A stretch of DNA of 64,000 nt from JACQAP01 sp035275265 (GTDB lineage: Bacteria; Pseudomonadota; Gammaproteobacteria; Burkholderiales; JACQAP01), in assembly GCA_035275265.1 (NCBI GenBank), contig DATENC010000020.1, positions 186,001-250,000 on the forward strand, written 5' to 3'. The notes under the pieces were generated by a model. It made no database searches. It saw only the letters and a list, made by a program, of their open reading frames with translations, and was not told the DNA's origin. Position numbers and translations under genes: made by a program. Positions 16,405-25,174 of the stretch are shown here, one piece after another (positions within the stretch are counted from its first letter, which is position 1; every line of letters begins with the position of its first letter).

Positions 16405-17391
16405 ATGCGTACTTTCATGATCGGGTCAGGGGCGATGGGATCGGTGTACGGCGGACTGCTCACCCGGGCGGGCTACGAAGTCACGCTGATCGACCCACGC
16501 GCCGACCACGTCGGCGTCATCGTGCGCGAAGGGCTGACCATCGAGGGAGTGCGCGGACGGCACCTTATCCGCCTGCCTGCACAAACAAGCCACGCCGGGC
16601 TGCCCCCGGCAGATTTCGTCATTATTTTCACCGATGCCAATGCCACCAGGGATGCGGCGCGCACAGCCGCGCAGGTGCTCAAGCCAGACGGGTTTGCGCT
16701 GACCTTGCAAAATGGCATCGGCAATGTCGAGGCGCTGCTCGCAGAGCTGGGCGAGGCGCGCGTCATCGCGGGCGTTAGCATGAACAGCGCCGCCAATCCG
16801 GAGCCCGGGCGCGCGCAATATACCAACGCCGGAATGACTTCGATCGGTGAGTTGGACGGCCGCAACACCAAACGGATTGGTGAAGTGGCGCGGATGCTGA
16901 ACAAGGCCGAAATCGATACCACCGTCATCCCGGACCCGATGGCCTACATCTGGGGCAAGTTCGTGCTCAATTGCGCGATCAATCCGCTTACAGCGATCAC
17001 CGGTTTGCGCAGCGGCGAGATATATCGCACGCCTGAGGTCAACGCGCTGCAGGACCGTATCATCGACGAGATCCTCATGGTGGTCGAGCGCAAAGGCGTT
17101 CGAATTTCCGAGCCCGATCCGCGCAAGAAAATCAAGGAACACTGCCGGGTGCGCTACAACCGGCCCTCCATGATGCAACACGTCGAACAGGGCCGCCGCA
17201 CAGAAATCGACGCACTCAACGGAGCCCTGGTGCGTGAGGCGAGGGCGCTCGGGATCGCTGTGCCGTTCAACGAGGCGATCGTCGCGATGGTAAAGGGACT
17301 GGAGAAGAGCCGCCGGCAACGGCTGCATGAACCGCCGATCGACTACGCCAAGCGCGAGGAAGAAGCGGAAAAGGATGCAAAGAAGGTATGA
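16405..17391 (+). CDS. 2-dehydropantoate 2-reductase family protein (second copy)
   Basis: The ATG at 16405 follows GGAGGG with 4-nt spacing. The 328-residue product has MRTFMIGSGAMGSVYGGLLT (NADP motif), the catalytic-lysine segment YIWGKFVLNCAINPLTAITG, and the C-terminal RPSMMQHVEQGRRTEIDALN. It matches PanE signatures more closely than the copy at 1342-2274, especially around NPLTAI. A charged tail (YAKREEEAEKDAKKV) extends the usual end by about 25 residues. It may be the working ketopantoate reductase, but other keto-acid substrates cannot be excluded. Confidence 0.85.
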   Translation: MRTFMIGSGAMGSVYGGLLTRAGYEVTLIDPRADHVGVIVREGLTIEGVRGRHLIRLPAQTSHAGLPPADFVIIFTDANATRDAARTAAQVLKPDGFALTLQNGIGNVEALLAELGEARVIAGVSMNSAANPEPGRAQYTNAGMTSIGELDGRNTKRIGEVARMLNKAEIDTTVIPDPMAYIWGKFVLNCAINPLTAITGLRSGEIYRTPEVNALQDRIIDEILMVVERKGVRISEPDPRKKIKEHCRVRYNRPSMMQHVEQGRRTEIDALNGALVREARALGIAVPFNEAIVAMVKGLEKSRRQRLHEPPIDYAKREEEAEKDAKKV

Positions 17392-17725
17392 GGAAGCGAC
17401 TGGTGACGTTCGACGGGCACAGCGCGTGACCTTACGAAGTCCGATAACCTCAGCCAGCAGATTCAGACGGACGTCAACGGAACCTAGACACCGGGCATGA
17501 AGCGGGTCAGCCGGAAACCGGCGCAACGTCCGGCGACAGGAACACGCCCGCCGAAACCTCAAAACCCTCAAGTCAACGTGCAAACGCGCAGGGTGCTCAA
17601 ACAGCATTACCGGGCGAAATATGGGGTCAAGTGAAAGCAAAGGGCTGGTGGAATCTGTGGACAAGCTGCCAATAGCCAGCTGCCTGGGCTTTCTGCCGAT
17701 TCGCGACCTCAGAGACGTGTGCCGG
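17392..17725. other. Gene-poor leader before the DUF255 gene
   Basis: There is no recognisable gene in these 334 nt. An in-frame ATG at 17621 would add 35 residues (MGSSESKGLVESVDKLP...) ahead of the signal peptide of the next gene. I judge that extension less likely because the signal peptide starts at 17726. I see no clear promoter or hairpin. Confidence 0.35.
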
Positions 17726-20038
17726 ATGGGTCTGGTCGCGGTTGCGATCGTCATTTTCGGAACCGGCCGTCTCGCCTGGGCTGAGGAGAAGAACGCCACA
17801 GGGCAGCATGCGAACAGGCTGATCGATTCCAACAATCCCTACCTACTGCTGCATGCCCACAACCCGGTGGACTGGTATCCCTGGGGCCCGGAGGCGCTGG
17901 AGAAAGCGAAGCGAGAGAACAAGCCGATATTCCTCTCGGTCGGTTACAGCACCTGCTACTGGTGCCACGTGGCCGAGCAGACGATCTACCGCAAAAAGGA
18001 ATTCGCGGATCTGATGAACGCCTGGTTCGTCAACATCAAGGTGGATCGCGAGCAGCGACCCGACATCGACCGGCTCTATCTGGCGGCTACCCAGGTGATC
18101 ACAGGGCGCGGCGGCTGGCCGAACAATGTCTTTCTCACGCCCGATCTCGAGCCCTTCTACGCCGGCAGTTATTTTGCGCCGCACGATGACGCCTTCGGCC
18201 GGCCGGGCTTTGACACCCTGCTCAAGTCGATACACGAGGCTTGGACGCAAGACCCGGTGCGCGTGCGCGCGACTGCGCAGAAGGTGACCGCCGCGTTGCG
18301 GCAGCGGCAGCAGGAGCCGGACTCCACGAACGGACCCATCAATCCGCATGCGTCGCTAGACCAGGCGGTCGCGTCGTGGGTGAAGCGCGTGGATGCGCAG
18401 CACGCCGGGTTCGGTCCGGCCAAGGGGCAGCGATTCCCACAGGAGCCCGTGCTGGCGCTGCTGATCGCGGCGCAAGGACTTAGCCCGAACTCCGCGAACA
18501 TGGGCGTGTTCACCCGCACGCTCGATGCGATGGCAACGGGGGGAATTTACGATCAACTGGCGGGAGGCTTTCACCGCTATGCCACTGAAGCTACCTGGTC
18601 GATTCCGCACTTCGAGAAAATGCTCTACAACAATGCGCAGCTTCTCGTGATCTACGCGGACGCTTATCGACTTACCGGCGATCCTTTCTATCGCATGATC
18701 GCGACTGCGACGGCGGACTACCTGATGACAAGGATGATGGCGCCCGAGGGCGGCTTCTACACGGCTGAAGATGCCGCGGTCGAAGGCAAGGAGGGCGGAA
18801 GCTACCTCTGGACGCGGCGGCAAATCGAATCCGTGCTCGGGGCCGGAACGTCGAGCTTCTTCGATGCCTATGCGCTGACGCCAATGCCGGACCAGGAGGC
18901 CCTGCAGACTGCGGAGCAGGCGCTGAATGGCGACACCGTGGGCGTGCTGCGCAGGCGGCTGCCGATTGAAGGGACACGCGAACGCACGAACCACAAGGAC
19001 GAAATACAATCGCTTGCCACCACTGCGCCGATGCGCAAGAAGCTCCTCGATGTGCGCAACCGCCGTGCACAACCCGCGCGCGACGAAAAGCTGGTCGTGG
19101 CGCTGAACGGTCTCGCGATACAGGCGTTCGCGCGCTCGGGCCAGTTGCTCGACATGCCGTCGTACATCGATGTGGCCCGCCGCGGCGCCGATCGCATCTG
19201 GCGGCTTGCATACGACCGGAAAAACGGCCTAAGGCGTGAGATCTTCAACCATCGGGCGCAAACTGATGCGTTCCTCGACGACTACGCGCTGTTAGGACTG
19301 GGCTGCCTCGCGCTGTACGACGCAACCAGGGACGCGATATGGGCTCAACGTGCAGGGGAGCTTGCGGACGGCATGCTCGCACGCTTTGAGCGTGGCGACG
19401 GAACGTTGGCGACGACGAGCGCGGAAAGAGAGCTGCCAGTACCGCCGGAGGAGAGCGACATCGCCTATCCGTCGGGAAGCTCCGCGGCCGTTGATCTGAT
19501 CCTGCAGTTGGCGCAATCCGGCGGGGTTGCAGCACATGCCGATGCCACCCGGCGTATCGTCGGCCGGCTCGGCCATCGAATCGCGCAGGAGCCGGAATCC
19601 TGGCCCGCCCTGATCACGGCCATGAATCGGAGCGGCTTCAGCCCATCGAAAGACGTATCCGGCACCGCTGCCGTCGTGCGAGTCTCTGCCATCGTGAAAG
19701 ATGGCGGCGACCAGGATGAGATCGTCATCACGCTGCACATCGAACCCGGCTACCACGTCAATGCCAATCCTGCCACTTACGATTACCTCATCGCAACCAG
19801 CGTTGCTTTCGATGGCATTGCGCCGGCGCGGGTGCGCTATCCGGCGGCGACCCTGTTCAAACCCGCGTTTGCACCGGCGGGACTGAACGTTTATGAAGGC
19901 GAGGTGAAACTGGTGGCGTCGTTTCCCAAGGGGACTGTGGGAAAGAACCGCGAGATACGCGCTGTCGTGTCGGCGCAGGCATGCGACAGCGAGATCTGCC
20001 TGCTGCCCGCGCAGTTGCGGGTCAGGGCAACGCCGTGA
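17726..20038 (+). CDS. Exported DUF255 / thioredoxin-domain protein (YyaL/SPATA20 family) with DsbD-like C-terminus
   Basis: From the ATG at 17726 the product is 770 residues. It starts with a signal peptide (MGLVAVAIVIFGTGRLAWA). The DUF255 domain follows: NRLIDSNNPYLLLHAHNPVD, WYPWGPEALEKAKRENKPIF and GYSTCYWCHVAEQTIY with the CxxC motif. The middle is an (alpha/alpha)6-barrel-like region with AGGFHRYATEATWSIPHFEK. The last about 115 residues resemble the N-terminal domain of DsbD, ending ACDSEICLLPAQLRV with a cysteine pair. Export plus this ending suggests periplasmic thiol exchange, unlike the usual cytoplasmic family members. An earlier start at 17621 is possible. Confidence 0.85.
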   Translation: MGLVAVAIVIFGTGRLAWAEEKNATGQHANRLIDSNNPYLLLHAHNPVDWYPWGPEALEKAKRENKPIFLSVGYSTCYWCHVAEQTIYRKKEFADLMNAWFVNIKVDREQRPDIDRLYLAATQVITGRGGWPNNVFLTPDLEPFYAGSYFAPHDDAFGRPGFDTLLKSIHEAWTQDPVRVRATAQKVTAALRQRQQEPDSTNGPINPHASLDQAVASWVKRVDAQHAGFGPAKGQRFPQEPVLALLIAAQGLSPNSANMGVFTRTLDAMATGGIYDQLAGGFHRYATEATWSIPHFEKMLYNNAQLLVIYADAYRLTGDPFYRMIATATADYLMTRMMAPEGGFYTAEDAAVEGKEGGSYLWTRRQIESVLGAGTSSFFDAYALTPMPDQEALQTAEQALNGDTVGVLRRRLPIEGTRERTNHKDEIQSLATTAPMRKKLLDVRNRRAQPARDEKLVVALNGLAIQAFARSGQLLDMPSYIDVARRGADRIWRLAYDRKNGLRREIFNHRAQTDAFLDDYALLGLGCLALYDATRDAIWAQRAGELADGMLARFERGDGTLATTSAERELPVPPEESDIAYPSGSSAAVDLILQLAQSGGVAAHADATRRIVGRLGHRIAQEPESWPALITAMNRSGFSPSKDVSGTAAVVRVSAIVKDGGDQDEIVITLHIEPGYHVNANPATYDYLIATSVAFDGIAPARVRYPAATLFKPAFAPAGLNVYEGEVKLVASFPKGTVGKNREIRAVVSAQACDSEICLLPAQLRVRATP

Positions 20039-20123
20039 CAAGTGGCAAGATGAAAATGAGCTGGCGGCCATCCGTTTGCGCTAACATTTGTGGTACAGGA
20101 AACCAGACTGGAGGACTAGCTCG

Positions 20124-20972
20124 ATGAGCGCAGTTCTGAGCGCGCAGGAAGTTCAGCAATACCGGGAACAGGGATTCCTGTTTCCGAAATATCGCTTGCC
20201 GGCGCCCCTGCTGGGTCGGCTGAGGGATGGACTCGACCGGTTGCTGGAAACCTACACCGACGTCGCGCAGGAGGACCTTGCCAATCCGCACATGATTGCA
20301 CCGACCGAAGGGGCGAACTTGAATCCCTTCATGGAAACGGCGCGCCATACGCCGATCCTGGACATGGTCGGGCAGGTGCTGGGACAGGATCTCGTGCTGT
20401 GGATCACCCGCGTGCTCTGCAAGCCGCCACGAATGGGCCGCGAGGTGCCCTGGCACCAGGATGGTGAATACTGGCCGATGCGTCCGCTGGCGACCTGTTC
20501 GGTGTGGATCGCCATTGACCCGGTGTCGACGGTGAACGGGTGCATGCGTTTCATCCCGGGTTCGCACAAGCAGCAGGAGTTGTACCGGCACCACAAGTCC
20601 AATCGCGAGAACCTGGTGCTGAATCTGGAACTCGACCGCGATCAGTTCGATGAGTCCGCGGCCGTGAACGTGGAACTCGAACCTGGTGCGATGTCGTTGC
20701 ACGACGTGCGCATGATCCACGGTTCGCTTGCCAACACCTCAGGACAACGGCGCGCCGCACTGATCCTGCGCTACATGCCGGCCACCTCGCACTATGACCG
20801 CTCGCTGGTTGCGCAGCGAAAGGACAACAGTCCTTTCAATATTTTCGATCAGCCACTATGGATGATGCGCGGAGTGGACAGGTCCGGCAAGAATGATTTT
20901 GCGCACGGTCACGAGCTATGGAAAAAGCGCTACGCCGGCGGTCTCGCGCTGCCGAAGGGGAGCGAAGGCTGA
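20124..20972 (+). CDS. Phytanoyl-CoA dioxygenase (PhyH) family protein
   Basis: A Shine-Dalgarno (GGAGG at 20111) precedes ATG at 20124; the product is 282 residues. It is an Fe(II)/2-oxoglutarate oxygenase: the HxD ligands are in PWHQDGEYWPMRPLATCSVW, and the distal histidine in MSLHDVRMIHGSLANTSGQR is followed by the 2-oxoglutarate-binding arginine in RRAALILRYMP. The N-terminus (SAQEVQQYREQGFLFPKY) is typical. The substrate is unknown. A 7-8-nt-unit repeat begins at the stop codon and separates this gene from the convergent sugar dehydrogenase. Confidence 0.9.
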   Translation: MSAVLSAQEVQQYREQGFLFPKYRLPAPLLGRLRDGLDRLLETYTDVAQEDLANPHMIAPTEGANLNPFMETARHTPILDMVGQVLGQDLVLWITRVLCKPPRMGREVPWHQDGEYWPMRPLATCSVWIAIDPVSTVNGCMRFIPGSHKQQELYRHHKSNRENLVLNLELDRDQFDESAAVNVELEPGAMSLHDVRMIHGSLANTSGQRRAALILRYMPATSHYDRSLVAQRKDNSPFNIFDQPLWMMRGVDRSGKNDFAHGHELWKKRYAGGLALPKGSEG

Positions 20973-21042
20973 ACGGGTGAGTGAATGAGTGGCGACCGCG
21001 CCTCTTCCCCTTCACACCTTCACGCCTTCACTCATTCACTGG
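20971..21042. repeat. Two-armed GTGAATG repeat between convergent genes
   Basis: The left arm GAACGGGTGAGTGAATGAG (20971-20992) and right arm CTTCACACCTTCACGCCTTC, then ACTCATTCACTGG (to 21042) are partly complementary across about 10 nt. Both flanking stop codons touch it. The minus-strand gene's last codons and TGA (AGT GAA TGA) are themselves repeat units. Confidence 0.8.
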
Positions 21043-22189
21043 CCTTTGCTGGTTCGATCCGCGCGAGCACACCGTCGGGCGCGTCGGTAAGCAGATAGAT
21101 GTTGCCATCTGGGCCGGTACGCACATCGCGGATGCGGCCGAGTTCACCCGGGATCAGCCGCTCTTCCTTCAGGATTTTTTCGCCGTCCAGTTCGAGTCTA
21201 GCCAGCAACTGGAACTTCAATGAACCGACGAACAGGTTGCCGCGCCAGTTAGGGAACCGTTCACCGGTGTAAAACGTCATCCCGGACGGGGCGATCGACG
21301 GCACCCAGTAGTAAAGCGGCTGTTCCATTCCTGCCTTTTCAGTTCCTTCGCCGATCTTGGTTCCGATTCCGTAGTTCACCCCATAAGTGATGATCGGCCA
21401 TCCGTAATTGCGGCCGGCGCGCATGACATTGACTTCGTCACCTCCCTGCGGTCCGTGCTCGTGAGTCCAAAGTTCACCGGTTTGCGGATGCAGTGCCGCA
21501 CCCTGCATGTTACGGTTGCCCAGCGTGAACTTTTCCGGCCGTGTACCCGGACGGTTCACGAACGGATTGTCGGCCGGAACGCGGCCGTCGTCGTGAAGCC
21601 GGATGACGGAGCCTGCATGGTCGTCGAGCTTTTGTGCGCGCTCCTTGTCGCCGCGTTCCCCGAGCGAGAGATAGACGAAACCCTTGCGGTCGAAGACGAT
21701 GCGTCCGCCGAAGTGCTGCCCCTTCCGCGTTTTCGGTTGCAGGCGAAAAAGCACTTGGGTGTCGATGAGGCGGTTTCCTTCAAGCCGGGCGCGCAACATT
21801 TCTGTCCCCCACCCGCCGCTGCCCGGGCCGTTATACGAGATATAGATCCAACCGTTCTCGGCGAAGCGAGGGTGCAGCACCACGTCGAACAAGCCTCCCT
21901 GTCCCGTCTCGACAATGGGAGGCAGGCCTTCGACCGCTGCGGGCTCAAGCCTGAAGTCCTTCGAAACAATGCGCAGCCGTCCGGGCCGTTCCGTAACGAG
22001 CATGCGTCCGTCAGGAAGGAAGGCGAGTGACCACGGATTCACCAGACCCTCGACCAGCGTGACCAGACGAAAGCCGTGTTTTTCCGACCTGAAGGTGCTT
22101 TCCTTCGCGAAGGCTTCCGGGGAGGGCACGCCGAGCACAAGCAGAAAAAATGCGGCGGCACAAGAAAATACTCGGTGGCGGACCTGCAT
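21032..22189 (-). CDS. PQQ-dependent aldose sugar dehydrogenase (YliI/Asd-like)
   Basis: The 385-residue product has a signal peptide (to about residue 28, SPEAFA). It folds as a six-bladed beta-propeller of the soluble glucose dehydrogenase family: LVEGLVNPWSLAFLPDGRML, then TERPGRLRIV, GQGGLFDVVLHPRFAENGWI and WTHEHGPQGGDEVN. The catalytic histidine is expected at the end of one of these blades. Such enzymes oxidise aldoses in the periplasm using PQQ. The ATG has GGAG 7 nt upstream. The last two residues and the stop lie in repeat sequence, so the C-terminus may have been altered. Confidence 0.9.
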   Translation of the reverse strand: MQVRHRVFSCAAAFFLLVLGVPSPEAFAKESTFRSEKHGFRLVTLVEGLVNPWSLAFLPDGRMLVTERPGRLRIVSKDFRLEPAAVEGLPPIVETGQGGLFDVVLHPRFAENGWIYISYNGPGSGGWGTEMLRARLEGNRLIDTQVLFRLQPKTRKGQHFGGRIVFDRKGFVYLSLGERGDKERAQKLDDHAGSVIRLHDDGRVPADNPFVNRPGTRPEKFTLGNRNMQGAALHPQTGELWTHEHGPQGGDEVNVMRAGRNYGWPIITYGVNYGIGTKIGEGTEKAGMEQPLYYWVPSIAPSGMTFYTGERFPNWRGNLFVGSLKFQLLARLELDGEKILKEERLIPGELGRIRDVRTGPDGNIYLLTDAPDGVLARIEPAKASE

Positions 22190-22271
22190 GTTGTTTCTCC
22201 GGAAGTTGTTCCTGATTTGTTTGCCGGAAGCAGCAAGAGTTCAATTGGCGCGGGGCCGCCACGGCTCCTTT

Positions 22272-23555
22272 TTACTGGCTGACCCGATTGCGCCCCAATT
22301 CTTTTGCGCGATAGAGCGCTTGGTCGGCAGCCCTAATCACCTTTGGCGGCGAGTTTAGATACTCATCGCGTTCGGCTACACCGACACTGACGGTAATCGA
22401 CAGATTCTGGTCTGGCTTGCGGAACGCGCGCACGTTCGATCCGGGCCGCGGATTCCTGGGTGTCCCCGCGGTGGAACGCCGGTCGTTGCCAGGGCGGAAG
22501 TCACCACGCCGATCGTCGGTACGGACTGCCATTCTGTAGGTCTCGATGCTGTACCGAAGAGTCTCCAGATGAGGCAGCGCCTCCTTCGCGGTCTGGTCGA
22601 AGAACAAGACCACGAATTCCTCGCCACCGTAGCGGAATGCCTTGCCGCCCCCGTCGAGTTTGGCAAGCCGCGCCCCCACCAATTTCAGCACATGGTCGCC
22701 GATGTCGTGACCGTGCGTGTCGTTGAATTTCTTGAAGTGATCCACGTCCACCATCGCAATGGCATAGACCGGTCCCAGACCCACCAACCGCTCCTCGAGC
22801 GCACGCCGGCCGGGCAGGCCGGTAAGTTCATCGTGGAACGCCATACGGTGCGACTCCTGCAGCACGGCCATCAACAGGATGGCGCCCGCTGCTGAGACAA
22901 AGGCCGCAAACATGCCCGGCACAGTGGGCCATTGGCATGCCACGAAAAACGCGACCACTGCGCCCGCCAAGCCTATGTCGAGTGGCGAATTCTGCTTCCA
23001 CGCGTTGTACGCCGCAACCGCGAACGCCGCGGCCATGAGAACCCGTCCGAGAAACGGCGCCGGTGCCGGCCGGATCAGCCAGTGCTCCAGCATTGCGTGC
23101 CACGCCGTTCCCGATAGGGCACTCTTTCCCGCACCTGCCACCCATGCCGTAAGCAGAATCTGCGTGATCAGCAGCAGCAGCCAGCGGTAGTTGTGGAAAT
23201 GGGACATGCCGCGTTCCTCCATCCGCAAGGCAATTAGCATGTTGAGAGGCACGAATACTGCGAGGGCCGCAAATACCGCCCGGCTGGCGAAATTGACCGA
23301 GTGCGGACCTTGTGCCAACTGGTAGCCGATGAACGCAATGAGCAGGGATACGAGTACGATGAACGCCCGGCCGCGGTTGAACCAGAGGCTGATCGAAGCA
23401 CCGACCAGGAGCACCGTGTAGGGTCCGAAAACGCCGAAGCCGGCGAATGACACCGGTAACCTTTGCCCGATCGCAACTGCCAACGCTGCGGCGACGATGA
23501 TCGCCGCCGGCATGATCAGCGGGCTCAGCGCTCGCAGTTGGGCGGTGGCAATCAC
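22272..23555 (-). CDS. Membrane-bound diguanylate cyclase
   Basis: The product is 427 residues. The first about 235 residues form roughly eight membrane segments with no known sensor signature that I can name. The GGDEF domain (about 245-425) has DELTGLPGRRALEERL, an active site written GGEEF in RYGGEEFVVLFF (a functional variant), and the closing ADQALYRAKELGRNRV. An unusual insert rich in R, G, D and N (RTDDRRGDFRPGNDRRS) lies within the domain after SIETYRMAV. It should make cyclic di-GMP. GTG at 23555 is the assumed start. Confidence 0.9.
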   Translation of the reverse strand: MIATAQLRALSPLIMPAAIIVAAALAVAIGQRLPVSFAGFGVFGPYTVLLVGASISLWFNRGRAFIVLVSLLIAFIGYQLAQGPHSVNFASRAVFAALAVFVPLNMLIALRMEERGMSHFHNYRWLLLLITQILLTAWVAGAGKSALSGTAWHAMLEHWLIRPAPAPFLGRVLMAAAFAVAAYNAWKQNSPLDIGLAGAVVAFFVACQWPTVPGMFAAFVSAAGAILLMAVLQESHRMAFHDELTGLPGRRALEERLVGLGPVYAIAMVDVDHFKKFNDTHGHDIGDHVLKLVGARLAKLDGGGKAFRYGGEEFVVLFFDQTAKEALPHLETLRYSIETYRMAVRTDDRRGDFRPGNDRRSTAGTPRNPRPGSNVRAFRKPDQNLSITVSVGVAERDEYLNSPPKVIRAADQALYRAKELGRNRVSQ

Positions 23556-23766
23556 AACAGATCAGTTACGGGCGAAGAACGGAACTCGGGGAAAACGGAA
23601 CTGGGTGCACGCAGAAGCAACAAAGAAATGATTCACGGAACTCATGATCCCGACACCGTACCATCTTGTTGCAATATGAATGAATCATACCGCCGATTGG
23701 GGAACCGGGCATGTGCAATCCGCCCTGCCGTGCGGCCACCTGAAAGCGCGTCGCGGGTCCGGGAGC

Positions 23767-23794
23767 GCCCGGAGTTTAGGAGTTAAACTCGGGC
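23767..23794. promoter_or_regulatory. Imperfect palindrome upstream of cydA
   Basis: GCCCGGAGTTTA (23767-23778) and TTAAACTCGGGC (23783-23794) form an inverted repeat with one bulged G and a 4-nt centre. It ends 18 nt before the cydA ATG. It could be an operator or leader hairpin for the bd oxidase operon. The centre is not an FNR box (TTGAT-N4-ATCAA). Confidence 0.35.
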
Positions 23795-23812
23795 ATATCC
23801 CGGGCCGCTCAC

Positions 23813-25165
23813 ATGTTTGCCGATCCGCTCCTCCTCGCCAGGGCCCAGTTCGGGCTCAATATCTCGTTCCACATCCTGTTTCCGAGCATCACCATCGCGC
23901 TTGCCTGGGTGCTGGCATACCTGCGCGTGCGTATCGGTCGCGGCGGCGAAGCGTGGTTTGCGCACGCCTACCGCCTGTGGGTCAAGGTATTCGCACTGTC
24001 GTTCGCGTTGGGAGTGGTGTCGGGCATCACGATGAGCTTTCAGTTCGGCACCAACTGGCCGGGCTTCATGCAGAAAGCCGGGAACATTGCCGGTCCCCTG
24101 CTGGGTTACGAGGTACTGACCGCATTTTTCCTCGAGGCGACTTTCCTCGGCGTGATGCTGTTCGGCCGCGACCGCGTGCCGGGTTGGATGCACACGGCCT
24201 CGGCATTTCTGGTGGCGATCGGCACATCGGCGTCGGCGTTCTGGATCCTGGCGCTCAATTCCTGGATGCAGACACCCCAGGGATTCGAAATCATCGACGG
24301 GCAACTGCATGCGGCCGACTGGTGGTCGGTCATCTTCAACCCGAGCTTTCCGTACCGGCTGACGCATATGATGATCGCCTCCGGGCTGACGGCGGCGTTC
24401 CTGATCGCGGGCATCTCGGCATTGCAGTTGCTGCGCAAGTCGCAGTTCGAACCGGCACGCCGGATGCTGCGGATGGGAATCGTGATTGCGGCGGTCCTGA
24501 CGCCGGTGCAGATCCTGGTGGGTGACCTGCATGGACTCAACACCCTCGAGCACCAGCCGGCGAAGATTGCCGCCATCGAAGGCATCTGGGAATCCGACCG
24601 CAATGTGCCGTTACTGCTCTTCGCGCTCCCGAACCACGCGGAGCGGCGTAACGACTACGCAGTCGCAATTCCTGGTGTTACCAGTCTGATTTTGACGCAC
24701 AAGTTCGACGGTGAGGTAAAGGGTCTTTCCGAGTTCGGCGACAGACATCCGCCGGTGGCGCCGGTGTTCTGGAGTTTCCGCGTCATGGTTGGCGTTGGCG
24801 TGCTGATGCTGGCGCTGTCGTGGTTGGGCGCTTTTTATCTGGTGCGTCGACGCGCGATTCCGCGTCGGCTTCTGCAGGGGTTTGCCGCCATGACATTCTC
24901 GGGATGGGTGGCGGTGCTCGCGGGCTGGCTTACCGCCGAGATCGGGCGCCAGCCCTACGTGGTGTACGGCGTGATCACGACCGCCGAAACTGCTTCTGAC
25001 GTGCCGGCTCCGTATATTGCCGTGACGCTCTTTAGCTATCTGCTTGTGTATTCGCTGCTGTTGATTTCATACATGGTGGTGGTGACCCAGTTGGCAGTGA
25101 AGGATGCAGCCGGAGAGAAGCCGCCGGAGTTGGTGAATCCTTCGTTTCAATCAAGGACCACCTGA
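23813..25165 (+). CDS. cydA: Cytochrome bd ubiquinol oxidase subunit I (CIO-type)
   Basis: A 450-residue membrane protein with about nine helices. FGLNISFHILFPSITIALAW near the N-terminus carries the haem ligand histidine. The quinol-binding region is short (VQILVGDLHGLNTLEHQPAK), which marks the short-Q-loop, cyanide-insensitive type. Near the C-terminus AEIGRQPYVVYGVITTAETA is the conserved GRQP block. With CydB it reduces oxygen at low tension using quinol, without pumping protons. cydB follows after 9 nt. No cydX-like short reading frame is evident after cydB. Confidence 0.95.
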   Translation: MFADPLLLARAQFGLNISFHILFPSITIALAWVLAYLRVRIGRGGEAWFAHAYRLWVKVFALSFALGVVSGITMSFQFGTNWPGFMQKAGNIAGPLLGYEVLTAFFLEATFLGVMLFGRDRVPGWMHTASAFLVAIGTSASAFWILALNSWMQTPQGFEIIDGQLHAADWWSVIFNPSFPYRLTHMMIASGLTAAFLIAGISALQLLRKSQFEPARRMLRMGIVIAAVLTPVQILVGDLHGLNTLEHQPAKIAAIEGIWESDRNVPLLLFALPNHAERRNDYAVAIPGVTSLILTHKFDGEVKGLSEFGDRHPPVAPVFWSFRVMVGVGVLMLALSWLGAFYLVRRRAIPRRLLQGFAAMTFSGWVAVLAGWLTAEIGRQPYVVYGVITTAETASDVPAPYIAVTLFSYLLVYSLLLISYMVVVTQLAVKDAAGEKPPELVNPSFQSRTT

Positions 25166-25174
25166 GGACGTTCG

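Noticed and set aside
16426..17835. 469-residue minus-strand open frame across the second PanE-like gene
   Set aside because: The plus strand has a ribosome site and all reductase motifs; the minus frame has no domain character and extends past it into intergenic DNA.
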